A stretch of DNA of 64,000 nucleotides from Leidyana gryllorum EB-2025a (GCA_048772705.1 JBLWGC010000104.1:1205394-1269393), one strand, 5' to 3'. Counted from the stretch's first letter, positions 12,401 to 23,980 are shown. Notes: generated by a model from the sequence alone, not told the origin. Numbers and translations: made by a program.

Positions 12401-13811
12401 GATGAAGAGTGGCAAATCAACCTTGTTGACCAACCTGACGCATTGGAAGCGTACTGTGGGTCGACTCTACAAACACAACTTCGAGGACAAGACGCGCCAA
12501 GAAAGTATTGATCTCATACTGGGCCTCCACAGATGGTCAGCCTTGAGCTTGGAGGGCGGAATGCACAGTTCCGAGAGTCATCCGAGCGGTGGGGTACCCA
12601 CTACTGGTACCTCATTCCCTCATTCCCTGGACGCCGCAGAATTCCGTGCCCCTCCCTCGAACTTCAACTTGAATGTGTGGGTTGGAACCTGGAACGTTGC
12701 CGGAGGGAGCGCCTTGGTGTCCGAGGACCTTTCACTGTGGCTGAAACCTCCAGAGTATCCGCGGGGAGCTGGAAATCAACCCCCTCCCTCTGACATTTAC
12801 GCTGTCTGTTTCCAGGAACTGGTGAGAAACTTCCCACCCTCTTTACATAGCCTCCATCACGCCATCAATCTCTCTCTATGCACTCACCACTCTGCTCATA
12901 GGTTGAATTGACGTCGAGTTGGACACTGCTGAATCAGAATAATAAGGGGCGAGAACAAGAAGCCATAACTGCGGTGCGGAGGGTGTTGGGCGACGCTTAT
13001 TCAATGTTGAGCTTTAAGACGATGGTTGGAGTGCATATTTCAGTGTGGATCCGCACGGAGCTGATGGAACATGTGTGGGATTGGGAAGTGTTGGATGCCA
13101 AGATGGGTTTGATGGGAGGTCAAATAGGGAACAAAGGTGCGGTGGCGTTGCGGTTCCGAATGTTCAATCGGCATTGGTGTTTCGTGACGGCTCATCTGGC
13201 CCCAGACAAGGGGAATGATAAGTCGTTGGAACGCTTACAGCAATTGGAGAAAATCATGAATTTGGTGTTTCCGGAACAGCAACTGGCCGTCGAAGATCAC
13301 GATTACGTCTTTATTGGTGGCGACTTTAATTTCCCCGCCATGGCACAAGTATCTGAAATAGAGAAATGGTTACAAGACAGGAACTTCGAGGAATTCCTTA
13401 AACATGATCAACTCAATTGGCTGCGAGAAAAGGAAACGGCAATCTTCAGGAGGCTGACTGAGGCTCCGGTGGCATTCTGGCCCTCTTACAAGTATAAAAA
13501 GGGAACTTCACAATATGACCGCCGACGGTCACCCAGGTGAGCACTTAAAGTTGAGAAGCGAGGGAATGATTTACGTGATCTTCAGTTGGTGCGACCGAGT
13601 GCTTTACGGAGGGAAGGCTCTGATACGGTGTCCCGAGGCATTCCGCATCAACAAGTACGACCGAACACGCTTATATTTCACCAGTGACCATAAACCTGTT
13701 TATCTCTCCATGTCGGTGAGCGAGTCTGGATCTGCGGATGACGACGAAGGCGAGGGTTTCGAACCGGCCAGTGCACCGCCGCCGGCTCGCACCACCTTAC
13801 TCGATTGGTGA
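9402..13811 (+). CDS. Synaptojanin-type inositol polyphosphate phosphatase (SAC + 5-phosphatase)
   Basis: Nine exons: 9402..9716, 9766..10154, 10259..10826, 10880..11365, 11411..11666, 11716..11844, 11899..12821, 12902..13536, 13586..13811, 1308 residues. The SAC domain has FFYSYDVDLMRGLQ, KFIWN and the CX5R catalytic loop RTNCLDCLDRTN (residue ~630). The linker LWADLGDLISAAYTGTG is typical of synaptojanins. The 5-phosphatase domain begins near NLNVWVGTWN (residue ~969) and has GGQIGNKGAVALRF, VTAHLA, GGDFNF, SWCDRVLY and SDHKPVY. Both active sites look intact, so it should dephosphorylate PI4P/PI(3)P and PI(4,5)P2 in endocytic traffic. No proline-rich tail is seen. The introns at 11366 and 11845 are multiples of three without stops, so retention would keep frame. 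Confidence 0.93.
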
Positions 13812-14092
13812 TCAGTCGCTCACTAGCTGCAAGGCACTAGGAAGACGCCGACTTCCACCAAGGCATCTCGCAAGCCTCATTCATGCTGCGAAGAACCACT
13901 TGATTGACTGCCAAAGACAACAATGATGAGAGAGGGGATGATAAAGAGGAAGGGAGAGCACACGTGGGAGAGAGCGAGAAAGGAAAACGAACAAGAGCGC
14001 ATGGAGAAAGCTATCTTGGCACAAGGCTCGCTCTGTACTCGGCAAGATTGCTCTCATGCATCGCTCTGTGTTCCACATCGGGGCAAAAGTGT

Positions 14093-14481
14093 CTACTTAC
14101 TGGGGTCCAAGTATCGATGTAGAGCAGTACGTAGTGCCATCTCCAGTTCGTCCATAGAGTTGACCTCCATATAAGCATTTGCATATTGATCAGCTATGTT
14201 CTCTACTGTCGTTTCTGCTTCTTCGAGGAAGGAAGGCACTTTGTTGACTCTTCCCACTTCGATGTGGGAGACCGCAGGCCAATCAGGAGATTGAGCCGTG
14301 AATCCAAACGCATTGAGTACTAGTTATCGCGAATTGACCAATTTGTCACCAAAATAAACGTCTCACAGGGTGTCAGAGTCTCGTGTATGACAGTGTCAAT
14401 CAGAGACTGATATTGCCGATAAGATACCTTTTCATAGGCTCTAGCGCCCGGCACGAGCAGCAACGCGTACCACCACAGCAT
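14093..14481 (-). CDS. Small secreted hypothetical protein, two exons
   Basis: Not recognised. Model: complement of 14367..14481 and 14093..14319 with a 47-bp intron (GTGAGA...AACTAG), 113 residues. MLWWYALLLVPGARA looks like a signal peptide. The rest is helical and acidic (FLEEAETTVENIADQYANAYMEV, with a C-terminal HRYLDPSK). It starts 72 bp from LUC7 on the opposite strand, so the two probably share a promoter region. A GTAAGT at the end of the reading frame could be a further donor leading to a hydrophobic extension down to ~13881, so the C-terminus is uncertain. Confidence 0.5.
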
Positions 14482-14553
14482 CCCTTTGTCTGTGCCCTGT
14501 GAGGCTACAGACTTGGGGAAAAATTTCTTCTTCTTCTTCCGTCGCGCCGCACC

Positions 14554-16106
14554 ATGGAGGAGATGCGAGGTGAGTGCGAACTTGATCCAACCTGAAGTAT
14601 ATGTGCTATTCGCAGCGATGCTGGACTCTTTAATGGGAGCCGACCGCAATGCGTTGCCGGAAAGAAGGCAAAACCGCCAGCAACGGTTCAACGACCCAGA
14701 TGTAAGTTGAGTGTCGGAGATATCGAATCATACCCTATCAGGTATGCAAATATTTCCTGGTGGACTTCTGTCCCCACGACTTGTTTCCCAATACAAGGAG
14801 CGATCTCGGCCCTTGTTCCAAGATACACAGTGAGGCACTCCGTGACCAGTATCAGAATTCCGAGGAAAAGGAAAGATTCGCTCCAACGTATGAAGCTGAT
14901 TTCATAAGTGAGTATTGACCCACGGGATGCAGGATCAGAGGAAGGCCCTACCAAAGCGCTGGTCGGCAACTCACCACCCGGTCTCGGAGTCTGCCTGCTG
15001 CTAGCCGCTCGCTCATCTCGCCTCTTCTGACCTTCATTCCCACCCCAAAAACTACCTCTCACATCTTCTTCGTGCAGAGTTCTTGGAAGAATTGATCACT
15101 AATGCTGAAACTAAGATCGAACGAGCGAATCGCAGAATTGACGCTCCACTGCCGGATTCAGCCCTGCTCTCGGATGAGCAACAGAAACAAGTGGACCGCC
15201 TCAATGAGGAGATCTCTCGGTTACTGGCCGAGGCGGAGAAAGCCGGAGAGAGGGTGAGCATTGGAAACGAGGAAGCTTCACACCATCTCATCTTTGTCCT
15301 TGCAGGGCGACGTCGAAGAGGCTGCGGTGCTGACACGTCAGGTGAATCAATTGCGTAGGGAGGCTGATCGGGCAAGTTCATCTCTTTACGGCTCGTATAT
15401 CCAACGCGAACGGTCCTTGCGAGTGTGTCCCATCTGCGGGGCAATGCAGTCTGTGGGGGATTCCATGTCGCGATTCGAATCGCACGTGACGGGAAAGCAG
15501 CACCAAGGGTACGAAAAGATCCGTAGCTGTCTGGAAGAACTAAAGAGGCGCAAAGCAGAACGTGAAAAGAACAATCAGCCGTCATCGTCGAGCACTACCG
15601 AACAAGCTCCACTTTCATCGTCACAGCACTCTGGTGGCGGCAATTCTCATCATAACAATACTCGTACTCGGCCGTCGGACAGTAGGTCGTCCCAGGAACG
15701 GCGCCCTGTCAAAAGGTATCGTGATGACCGAAGACACCATGATCGACGTGGTTGGCAACAAAGCCCCGGCCGCGGATCACGGTCCCCTTCACCGAGGCGG
15801 TACCGAGGCGCCGATGACGGCAGGTGGGGCGCCGGCAGTGATGAAGGCGGCGCCCGACGCGGTGGGCCACCCTCGCGGCGCCGGTACCATCCTGACGACG
15901 AGTCATCATACCATTCTTCTTCTCGGGGAAGCAATAATCGTCGGTGGCGGGAAGACCGCCGCCGTGGTGAGCGCGTGAGCAGTCCAGGCGGCGGCCATCA
16001 CAGGCACCATCATCACGAGGACGATGGGGAGCCCGAAGAGGGTGAGTATACAACTGAGGAACAACAGCAGCAGGCGACCACAAAAGAGTGTCAAAACTCC
16101 AAGTAG
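14554..16106 (+). CDS. LUC7-like U1 snRNP splicing factor
   Basis: Five exons: 14554..14569, 14616..14701, 14742..14907, 15078..15253, 15306..16106, 414 residues. The N-terminus MEEMRAMLDSLMG matches the LUC7 start. A CCCH finger follows (CKYFLVDFCPHD to CSKIH), then a coiled coil (EEISRLLAEAEKAGE), then a C2H2 finger (CPICGAMQ to HVTGKQH). The last 150 residues are Arg/Ser/His/Asp/Gly-rich, like the RS tails of LUC7 proteins. LUC7 helps the U1 snRNP choose 5' splice sites, relevant in a genome with many tiny introns. The first exon is only 16 nt. Confidence 0.92.
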
Positions 16107-16193
16107 AAGCGCTCAACAGAGATTATATTGGTATCCGAACGAATACACACGTGTGTATAGACACACGCGTGTCTCACGCACTTCGTTCGATCG

Positions 16194-16919
16194 ATGGTAC
16201 GGCTGCTTGGTTTCATTATGCTGTGTTGGTGCGTTTCTTCGGTAACTGCACAGGAGTCTACGAGTACGTCTACGACAACCGGAAGGCCGGAGGCCCAACT
16301 TGACGCCCGGAGCATGATGGACGTGCTGAAGATCTCGAACTCCGTGGCAGATCGCGAAGGGCAGTTGGTGAGACCGAGTTACATGTGAATGCCTTTTGTA
16401 CGCATCAATCCATTCCGTTTCGAACAGAACCAACTACTTCCTTATCTACAAGGCATGTTTGATGACATCAAAAAGTATCGCGATCCGTCCGTCCAACCGA
16501 GTGTTCTCGTGAGTTCATCCAATTATTTGTCGTGTTCCCCCATACCTCCCACACCCATTCTCATGAGATAGAACTCTGATATCACTGCGCATATTGTTGA
16601 CCCCGTCGCCATTGCGCAGAAGCGCAAACGCCTCGAGATCATGCTCAAAGAATCCGCCGCCGATCAAGGTTGGTTGACTGATAGCTCGATCCCGTGCGTA
16701 CTTCGGTACGCACTCCCGTTACCATCTTTTTGCAGCCGCTATAGCCCCAGACCACTCAGCGCTGCCTGGGATCAGCTCCAAGCCCATCATCATTCTTGAG
16801 CCGAGAAAGCTCTCCGGATTCGAGTGGATGGCTTACGTACGTCGTCCTCCTGTTTCGTCTTTGACATGGTCACTGTTGCGCAGAAAGAAATCTTGTCGTG
16901 TACCCGAGACCACGTCTAA
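16194..16919 (+). CDS. Secreted hypothetical protein, five exons
   Basis: Not recognised. Exons 16194..16367, 16428..16508, 16572..16668, 16736..16836, 16884..16919 give 162 residues. MVRLLGFIMLCWCVSSVTA is a clear signal peptide, followed by a Ser/Thr stretch (STSTSTTT), then helical segments (LLPYLQGMFDDIKKY, IAQKRKRLEIMLKE). The last exon encodes only 11 residues and its TAA overlaps the BUB3 stop codon on the other strand. All five exons keep frame with canonical splice sites. Function unknown. Confidence 0.6.
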
Positions 16920-18412
16920 ATGCCTCGAGGCCGAACGTCGTCCTCGGACACGTCCCGCACTACCACTTGAGCATAATTTGATATTCTACAGGAAGAACAT
17001 ATAGGCATCGGTTCCGAACGGATCTGCACCCACCTGGGATCCGCGTTCAATCCCTGCGCAAAGTCGTAGGAGATGGCCACTGCCATTCTAGTGCCATCAT
17101 GAGAGAACGCCAAAGAGGTGATCGATGTTGGAAACGGCCGATTGAGCCTCCAGAGACGCTTTTTGCGGAGACCGTCCCATACAGACACGGACCCGTCCCC
17201 ACCTCCAGTCGCGAATGTATTGAACCTATGTCGAAATTGTTGGAACAGAATAATGCAAACAACGCACAGTCGAGTCTCAATCAGGAGACTCGTCAGTATA
17301 TCTTAATTGCACGAATTCACTCACCGATTGTGGAACGCAATGGCATTGACCGGGAAAATCCTATCCGTTTGACCTCTACGGAGCATGGGATCTTCCTGGA
17401 ACACGGGATCATCATCGGGTATTTTCTCTCGATGACACTTGAAGGCGTAACATTTGCGGTTTGCGAGCTCGGGAGGATGATCAATCTGCGACAGAAGCAT
17501 TCGAATCTGCAAGTGGGAGCGGACGACTCACATGAGTTGCTCTGGTGGCATTTGTCTTCGGTTTGAAGAATTCATAATGGACTTTCCCCTCAACGGAGCC
17601 GACAGCGAAGCCTGTGCCATCTGCGAAGGCCTCTATACAACGGATTTGGTACTTGACCACATTGCTGAGCGAGCGAAGGGAGGGTAGGTTGTGATCTGGG
17701 ATAGACTTACTCTCGAATTTCTTCCGCTTTTTCAAGTCGCCTATAGTCATAAATGTGTATTCGCTTTTCGCTATCGCCGACAATGATCTTCCCATAGGCT
17801 GCTTCAGTATGTGTGCAAGCCATCGAGAACACTTTGGCTTCAATATTGAGTCTATGGCATATATTCTTGGTTCTGGCATCCCACGCTCCAACAGTTTTAT
17901 CCCAACTGCCCGAAAAGACAAGTCCTGCGAAGGTGTCATCATTATTTGCATCCAGTGAAGCAGAATAGAGGGTTCGGGTATCGGAGGAGTAAGGTTACTC
18001 ACCTGTTTCGGGAGCGAAGCGCACACATTTGACGGCTTCGCTGTGTTTTCCAATGAGATAGTCCTTCTCTGCCTCGAAATTGTACTGCCGAAGATCTCTG
18101 TATAAGCAGGTTTATCAGCATAGCGGTATAAATTGAAGTGCTCACCTAGCTAGGCCTCCAGAGGCGGCGACTGTAGCGTCTCTGAGGAAGCAGCAATCGA
18201 GGACGGCGTGGTCGTGTGGATGAACGCCCCTGACCGTGTTGAGGTCCACATCATAGAGTCTGACAGCCTGAAGTTCGTAATTGTGATATTTGTCCCGAGT
18301 TGGTACTTACGTTGTCCCAGCTCGAGACCAAAAGTAGGTTGGAGGTATCTGTGGGCGCAAAGACGACGCGGCTAATGGCATCGGAAGGACTCTGCTGCAA
18401 CTCGGTGGTCAT
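16916..18412 (-). CDS. BUB3: BUB3 mitotic checkpoint WD40 protein
   Basis: Eight exons, complement of 18311..18412, 18146..18267, 18003..18097, 17711..17924, 17532..17664, 17325..17485, 17034..17225, 16916..16985, 362 residues. The start MTTELQQSPSDAISRV and the blocks LVFSGSWDKTVGAWD, VKYQIRCIEAF, SVEGKVHYEFF, CYAFKCHRE, FPVNAIAFH and TSITSLAFSHDGT follow BUB3/RAE1 order, with the BUB3-type KYQ.RCI segment. BUB3 binds BUB1 and BUBR1 through GLEBS motifs at kinetochores. The last intron (48 bp) is a multiple of three without stops. The 5' end faces the P4H-like gene across 167 bp. Confidence 0.9.
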
Positions 18413-18579
18413 CCGGGGCGAAAATTAATGGGGCTGAGTTGATTTTGGCGAGGGTAGAGATGTACTGTTGGGTGGTGATGTGACTGAGTAGGCGTTGATT
18501 GTCTCATATGTGGGGTTGGGGGTTTGGTTTGGCACAGATTTGATGGCCTAGAAGTTTTGTTGGTTGGGCGCTTAGCAGG

Positions 18580-20203
18580 ATGCATTACTACACTGGACAG
18601 CAGGGACGGAACGGTTATCACCACCACTATAGAGCGCCATCGTCGAGCGTTCCGTACGTCTCATTCGCAGATCGGCGACGGTTGCATGAGCTGCAATTGC
18701 AGCAGCAATGCGTGGTAGCAGCCCCGATGCCTTTCCACCAGCCTATGGCAGTGGAGGTGGCGCCGGTGGCGCCAATGGCGCTGGCCGCACCAGTGTCAAT
18801 GCCAACGTCAGCAGCGCCTGTGTACCAACCAGTTGCAGAGCGGCCGTCGCGGGCGGCTCTGACCTACAGTCAGTGCGAGATTCTGGGTGTGGAAGCACCT
18901 GAGGCTCCGAAATCGTCCGAAATAAGAAGAAATCTTCCGATGACGCTCGAGGAGATGAAGGCCCAGAATGATGCCAATCTTAAGCTGACGGCGAACTCGC
19001 ACGTTCAGGGCATCTACAAACAGCTCGAGACGTCTCCTATGCCGAACGCGGGCGCTGCTGCAGCCCAAGAACGGGTGCGAATCACCGACATTGAAAAGGC
19101 AAAGGCCATACTCGCACAACTGAATCCCGATGTCAAAGACCCGGAGGCTCTTCTAAAAGTCTTGATCGACCACGTCTCCGGCAAGCCGGTCGATATAAAA
19201 CCCGAGATGTTCGACCTCCAGAACGCCCAACAGTTGCTTCTACCCACGAGTGCCCCCCCGGGTACAGACCCAAGCACTCTCGCCCCTTCCAGTGAGTTTG
19301 CTGAAGTTTTTGCTCAGCACACGAATACATCATTGCCGTACAGATGAGGGTGGCTTCAAAGCCAGTCATTCTTTCGTGATGCGACAGAGCAGTGGCGAAG
19401 AACAAGAGTTTGTGGTCGCGAAGGTCATCGAAAGTCCGGAAGTGCTCGCTGTCAGCGATTTACTCGGCCCGTTGGAATGTCAAGATCTCGTTACACTCGC
19501 GGGTTCTGTCTACGTTCCCGCTCGCATTTCTGTGATGCGGTTGCGATGCGATGATGACACTCTGACTTTTGCCATTCCTGATGTAAGTGGCTGAGACGGA
19601 CGTTTCTCTCACATTCCGCACGTCGGCTTTGACTTGTCTCTTTTCTGCAGGATCTGTCTGACATGGAGTTTCCAGTGCCCTCGGTGGTATCAACCGCCAA
19701 GACGAACACTGTGGCTTGTCTGCATCTAGACTCCTACCGCGAGACCAACATTTGGCCTTTCTTGCGATCAGTGACGGCTCGGGCGGCGGCTGTGTGTCGT
19801 TGCTCGCCAGACAAGATTCCCAACATCCTAATTGAGAAGTATGAGCCCGGCCAATTCGCCAAGCAGTTACATAATTCAAACAAGCGAATGGGAACGGTTA
19901 TCATTGGACTGAGTCCGAAAGGTATGTGAGATTCAGATACTGTGTGCTCTTTCACTGTACCGCACAGCCAATGCGGGGAGTGGCGGCGCGTTGGCCTTCC
20001 CGGCAGCTCAGCTGGAAATAACTGCCAAACAAGGAATGGCCATCTGGATCCCAGCATGCTATCCAGACACCATTCCACAGTCGCCTACTGATGCAGGGGA
20101 AATGTCCCACTTGATGGTGCCAGACATTCGCACCGAGTATGGCGTGACGGAGATCAAGGAGAACGAGCCATTGTACTACGCCGTGATGCACGTCCTTCTT
20201 TGA
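18580..20203 (+). CDS. Prolyl-4-hydroxylase-like protein, iron site apparently degenerate
   Basis: Four exons: 18580..19291, 19344..19582, 19651..19921, 19968..20203, 485 residues. The first ~90 residues are His/Gln- then Ala/Pro/Val-rich low complexity. The C-terminal half reads like a P4H-type 2-oxoglutarate oxygenase: VSDLLGPLECQDLVTLAG, then IEKYEPGQF, GTVIIGL, GGALAFP and QGMAIWIPA. Where active enzymes have H-x-D after Y-x-x-G-Q, this has YEPGQFAKQLHN, so the first two iron ligands seem lost. A later His (MSHLMVPD) remains. It may be a non-catalytic member. The family call is by eye and moderate. Confidence 0.6.
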
Positions 20204-20387
20204 TGAGCTCCTCACCTCAATAGCCACCCAACGAACTAGACATAGTGCACACTAGACCCTATCACACCATTGCAAATCTGTCCCCGGAACTACTGTGGAG
20301 AGGGCAAGAGGCCAATGAAGAATAGTTCTGCTGAGTGATGACGAACGGGTGGGCGCGTTCCTTCCGAGTAGAAAAAGACTATTGCAC

Positions 20388-22398
20388 TCAATAGGGCTGG
20401 AGCTCAGTGTGTTTCTGAACATAGTTCCACAATTCTCGCCTCAATATTTTGCCCGTGTTGCCCTTGGGGAGTTCTGGGCAGGCGTAGATTTTGATGGGTA
20501 TCTTGAATCTCGCCAGCGATTGTTGCGCTTTTGTTCTGAGATTGGCAAATAGTTCAGCAGATGGGGCGACGTTATCTTTGAGAACGACGGCCAAATATAC
20601 CACCTCCCCCAGCATTGGATCTGGAACTCCAAAGGCACCCGCCTCATTGACTTCTTCGAATTTCAAAAAGGCCGCATCGATCTCAAGAGGACTTATTTTC
20701 TCGCCACCTCTGTTGATCAATTCTTTACTCCGGCCAACAAGGCTGACGAAACCGGTTTCGGTATCCATAACACCAACATCCCCAGTACGAAGGAAAGGGC
20801 GGTCATTGATAGGCGATTCGGCCAATTTGAAGCGATACGGCAATGGCACCTCGATGTTTCTGTATTGCGCCATTATCGCTTTGAATTCGTTACTGTCGGT
20901 ATTGAGCTGCGGAGTATTACTAATGAACGAGTACTCCTCCTCCTCTTTAACTGCTCCTTCCGCGTCCAGACTGGGCGAATTCCAAAAGTGTTTCTGCTGA
21001 TCTTCCCCAGTGAGTCCCAGATAGCCAGTGATAACGTTGTAACCGCGGACGCAAATCTCTCCAGATTGGCCTCGTTTGACGATTTTCCCAGACTCGGGAT
21101 CGATTATGGCAATATCAATCCCTTGCGGCAAACCGACACTTCCAAATTGGCGCGTCTGTTTCCCATCAGCGCCACGAAGTGGGTTGGAACACATTTGATG
21201 AGTAGCCTCTGACATGGCATAGGCCTCGAGCACCTCCGTCTCCAATATCTGCTCCAGCTGCTGAGCGACGGGAGCCGGCAAAGCGCTCGAGCATCCACGA
21301 ATGAAACGAAGCTTAACGGGGAGCGAGTTGTCCTCGGGCTTCCGGAAAGGCTTCAATGTCTCGTCCGCAGTATTCAGCAGAATCTGCCACATGGTCGGAA
21401 CAGCCGTGACCCAAGTGCATTGCGCCTTCGCAGCGTCTGCCCAGAAGGTGGTCTTGTGGAACCCACCACCCCGAGCGAGCACGATTCTGCATCCTCGACT
21501 CAGGGGACTCAAACAACCAGCAAACAATCCGTGTACGTGGAATAACGGCATTATCAACAAACCACAATCCTTGCTCTCGGGACTCCACTTGTAGGTCTGA
21601 CCAATATTGTGCAGAGTCGCCACATTGTTCGTGTGGGTAATCGGGACTGTCTTGGGTGCCGCTGTCGTACCACTGGTATGCAGCAGGAGGGCCAAGTCCG
21701 AACCCTTCACTCCCTTGGCCGCCTCAACTACCTCACCTGAATTCGCAGGGGAGACGGCGTCTCCGTCTCCGAGGCGTTGACGACTGAGGCGGGGCTTTGG
21801 ACGACCATCGGACTCGAATGTCCAATGCACATAGTAGACGGGGAGTGCGAGTTCCTTCGCTGCCTTCTCTGCCTCTGTCAGCTGGGCAGATTTCTCACCG
21901 CCCTGCAGCAGCACCATCTCACATCCCATATCCTTCATTGCAAACTTGAACTCTTCCTCTTTGAACTTGGGGTTCAATAAGCAATTAACAGCCGAGACTG
22001 AGGCGACTCCCAGATACACTGTGACATACTCGACACAATTCGGTAAGACGACGCATACTCGCATGCCGGCAGCATTGGGACGTCCTATGTCTCGCGCGGC
22101 TCCCAAGATGCATCCCTGAGTGACGTTAGATATGACTCATTCAACACGTTCAGAAACTCTATCTGAGTCGAATGCAGATTAAACTCACCGCTGTGAGATG
22201 AACGGCTTCGGCCAACTGACGAGACGTGAAGCTCAAACGCTCATCGTCCAAGTCCAGGAGTAATTCTTCATCACCCGACCCTGGAATGCAGCGGTCTGCA
22301 TCCGAGAGGCCGTGGTGCAAATCAAACGCACTGACCAAAGTTAACAGCTCCAAAGCGGGCGACGATGAGGACATCTCGGGGGCGACCAAAAAGTGCAC
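20388..22398 (-). CDS. Acyl-CoA synthetase of the oxalate-CoA ligase (Pcs60/AAE3) type
   Basis: Two exons, complement of 22189..22398 and 20388..22115 with a 73-bp intron, 645 residues. Adenylate-forming motifs are present: LLHTSGTTAAPKTVP (residue ~213), RFIRGCSSALP, LEAYAMSEATHQMCSNPL, FLRTGDVG, LINRGGEKISP and the C-terminal GNTGKILRREL. The SEATHQMCSNPL block is typical of oxalate-CoA ligase, which activates oxalate for breakdown. An insert of roughly 60 residues rich in Glu/Ser/Asn precedes the RTGDVG motif. I see no PTS1 tripeptide (it ends QPY), so a peroxisomal location is not supported. Other short-acid CoA ligases remain possible. Confidence 0.85.
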
Positions 22399-22576
22399 GA
22401 AGGTTTGGTGACGAATCGAGTTGGGGTGGTCAATTCTGGGTAACTATGTTGTCCCAAATATGTCAGGTTTGTCTGCTGGAGTTTAAGGGACGTTGAAAAC
22501 TAGAGATGTACATCAGTGTGGGGGAGGGCGGCGGTCTGGCTCTCTACACTATGTAGCTCGGCCTGAGTCGCTGAGC

Positions 22577-23101
22577 TCAGATTTGTGATTGCTGCAACGC
22601 ACAACGCTGTAACTCAGCATCAAGCTTCTGACAGAAGAGGTCATCTTTGTCCTCGTCATCCCAAGCTGCAGTTTTCGAATCAAAAAAGGCAATGATCAGG
22701 GATGAACTTACTCGTATGCGCGACCCGCACCTCCCACTTGGCCTTATTTATTTCCTCTGGCAGCGCCTTTGATCCCGGTCCTGAATTAGACCGATGACAC
22801 AAAATTGATTGACAATTGCACAACAACACATAAGTGTCAAATTCATAGATGGGTACGATCACCACGGAACGGTGATCTTATGGAGTTATTACATATTGGA
22901 ATGTGCTCATTGTTGACGAGTGCTGCTCTGGACACACTCTGGACACACTTGTAAATATTGAGATGGGGAGTGTTAAAATGTGTCAGGGGAGGCATAACAC
23001 ATTTCAAGCCGAACTCTGAGCGTAGATAGAGGCTTACCAACCGGTTCAAACTCTTCAAGATCGTCTTCATCGACGAGTTGCTCTCTACGATCAGCTGCCA
23101 T
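22577..23101 (-). CDS. SEM1: DSS1/SEM1, 26S proteasome lid subunit
   Basis: Short gene: complement of 23038..23101, 22712..22780, 22577..22665, introns 257 and 46 bp, 73 residues. The N-terminus LVDEDDLEEFEPV and the C-terminal acidic/aromatic block WDDEDKDDLFCQKLDAELQ match DSS1, a disordered acidic protein of about 70 residues. DSS1 is a proteasome lid subunit and also chaperones BRCA2 and the TREX-2 complex. The long first intron hides the gene from ORF searches. The usual W-E-D-N-W core appears only as KWEVRVAHTTWDDED. The start (GCCATGG in plus orientation) lies 94 bp from the divergent membrane-protein gene. Confidence 0.85.
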
Positions 23102-23195
23102 GGATGTAAATTTTTTCTGTTCAGCAACTCTTCGGAAAGCTGACTAAATACTTTGGCATGCGGGTTTTGGCAGTCACTTATTACACACCCTCAGG

Positions 23196-23960
23196 ATGAA
23201 CTACTTGTGCGGCTTAATTTGCTTATTGTTATCAGTCGTGGCGGGCAAGCAGTGTGTGGGGACACCTGCTCAGATTCTTGGTACTATTTTTCAAGAGGGA
23301 GATGGGTCTGCAGTCGTATTACACAGTGGGAATTCGATCAAGCTGATCAATGCAATGATCACAGATGATTTTATAAAGAGTCGGATTCCAAGCGATCCGT
23401 GCAACTACAACGCTGAGAGCGACACGGGATCGAACCCACCAGCGTCTAGATTGCGAGCATTGAAGCAGCGACGCAAGCTTGTACTAAACCTCCCATGTGA
23501 TTATCCGGATCCGCCCCCCGACCTTCTTGCCAATTTTCACTTGACGCATGTTGGAATTCATCGTGCGCGATATTGTGCGTTACAGAGTGCGAACTTTGAT
23601 CAGCAGGCAGTTTCATCAGCTGAGTCACAGTCGCGTGCTACGCAGCGCCGGCTGTTGGATGCAGCTGGCAATGAGGTAGTGGCAGCTGCAGCAGGATGCG
23701 CGCTCCTCCTTGCTGGTGGAGGTCTAGCTGCTTGGCAGGTCAAACACCTGTCGAACCTGGATCTTAAACAAGGCGAGTTGCCTGATGATGCAGCCACCCG
23801 TGCCGAGTCTCACGCGGTTAGTGAAGATCTCCGCACAGTCGACCTCTACCATTTTGACTCACGGGCCTCTAGAGCGGACGACGAAGATGACACTCGAGAC
23901 ACGGAGCCACAGCAGGCTACCACTCCGCACAAGAAGGCGACGACTCGGCACATTGTCTGA
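23196..23960 (+). CDS. Hypothetical type I membrane protein
   Basis: Not recognised. Single exon, 254 residues. MNYLCGLICLLLSVVAG is a signal peptide. The predicted lumenal part of about 145 residues contains Cys and a Pro-rich stretch (CDYPDPPPDLL). A transmembrane helix follows (EVVAAAAGCALLLAGGGLAAW, residues ~169-189). The cytoplasmic tail of about 65 residues is charged, with an Asp/Glu/Arg run and a basic end. The layout suggests a surface or endomembrane protein. Confidence 0.65.
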   Translation: MNYLCGLICLLLSVVAGKQCVGTPAQILGTIFQEGDGSAVVLHSGNSIKLINAMITDDFIKSRIPSDPCNYNAESDTGSNPPASRLRALKQRRKLVLNLPCDYPDPPPDLLANFHLTHVGIHRARYCALQSANFDQQAVSSAESQSRATQRRLLDAAGNEVVAAAAGCALLLAGGGLAAWQVKHLSNLDLKQGELPDDAATRAESHAVSEDLRTVDLYHFDSRASRADDEDDTRDTEPQQATTPHKKATTRHIV

Positions 23961-23980
23961 GAATATGGGCTTGACCGAGG

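Noticed and set aside
14320-14691. 123-residue minus-strand frame starting MNRCWRF
   Set aside because: Its first part is antisense to LUC7 exons 1-2. Only the part from 14481 has a plausible start and a good intron.
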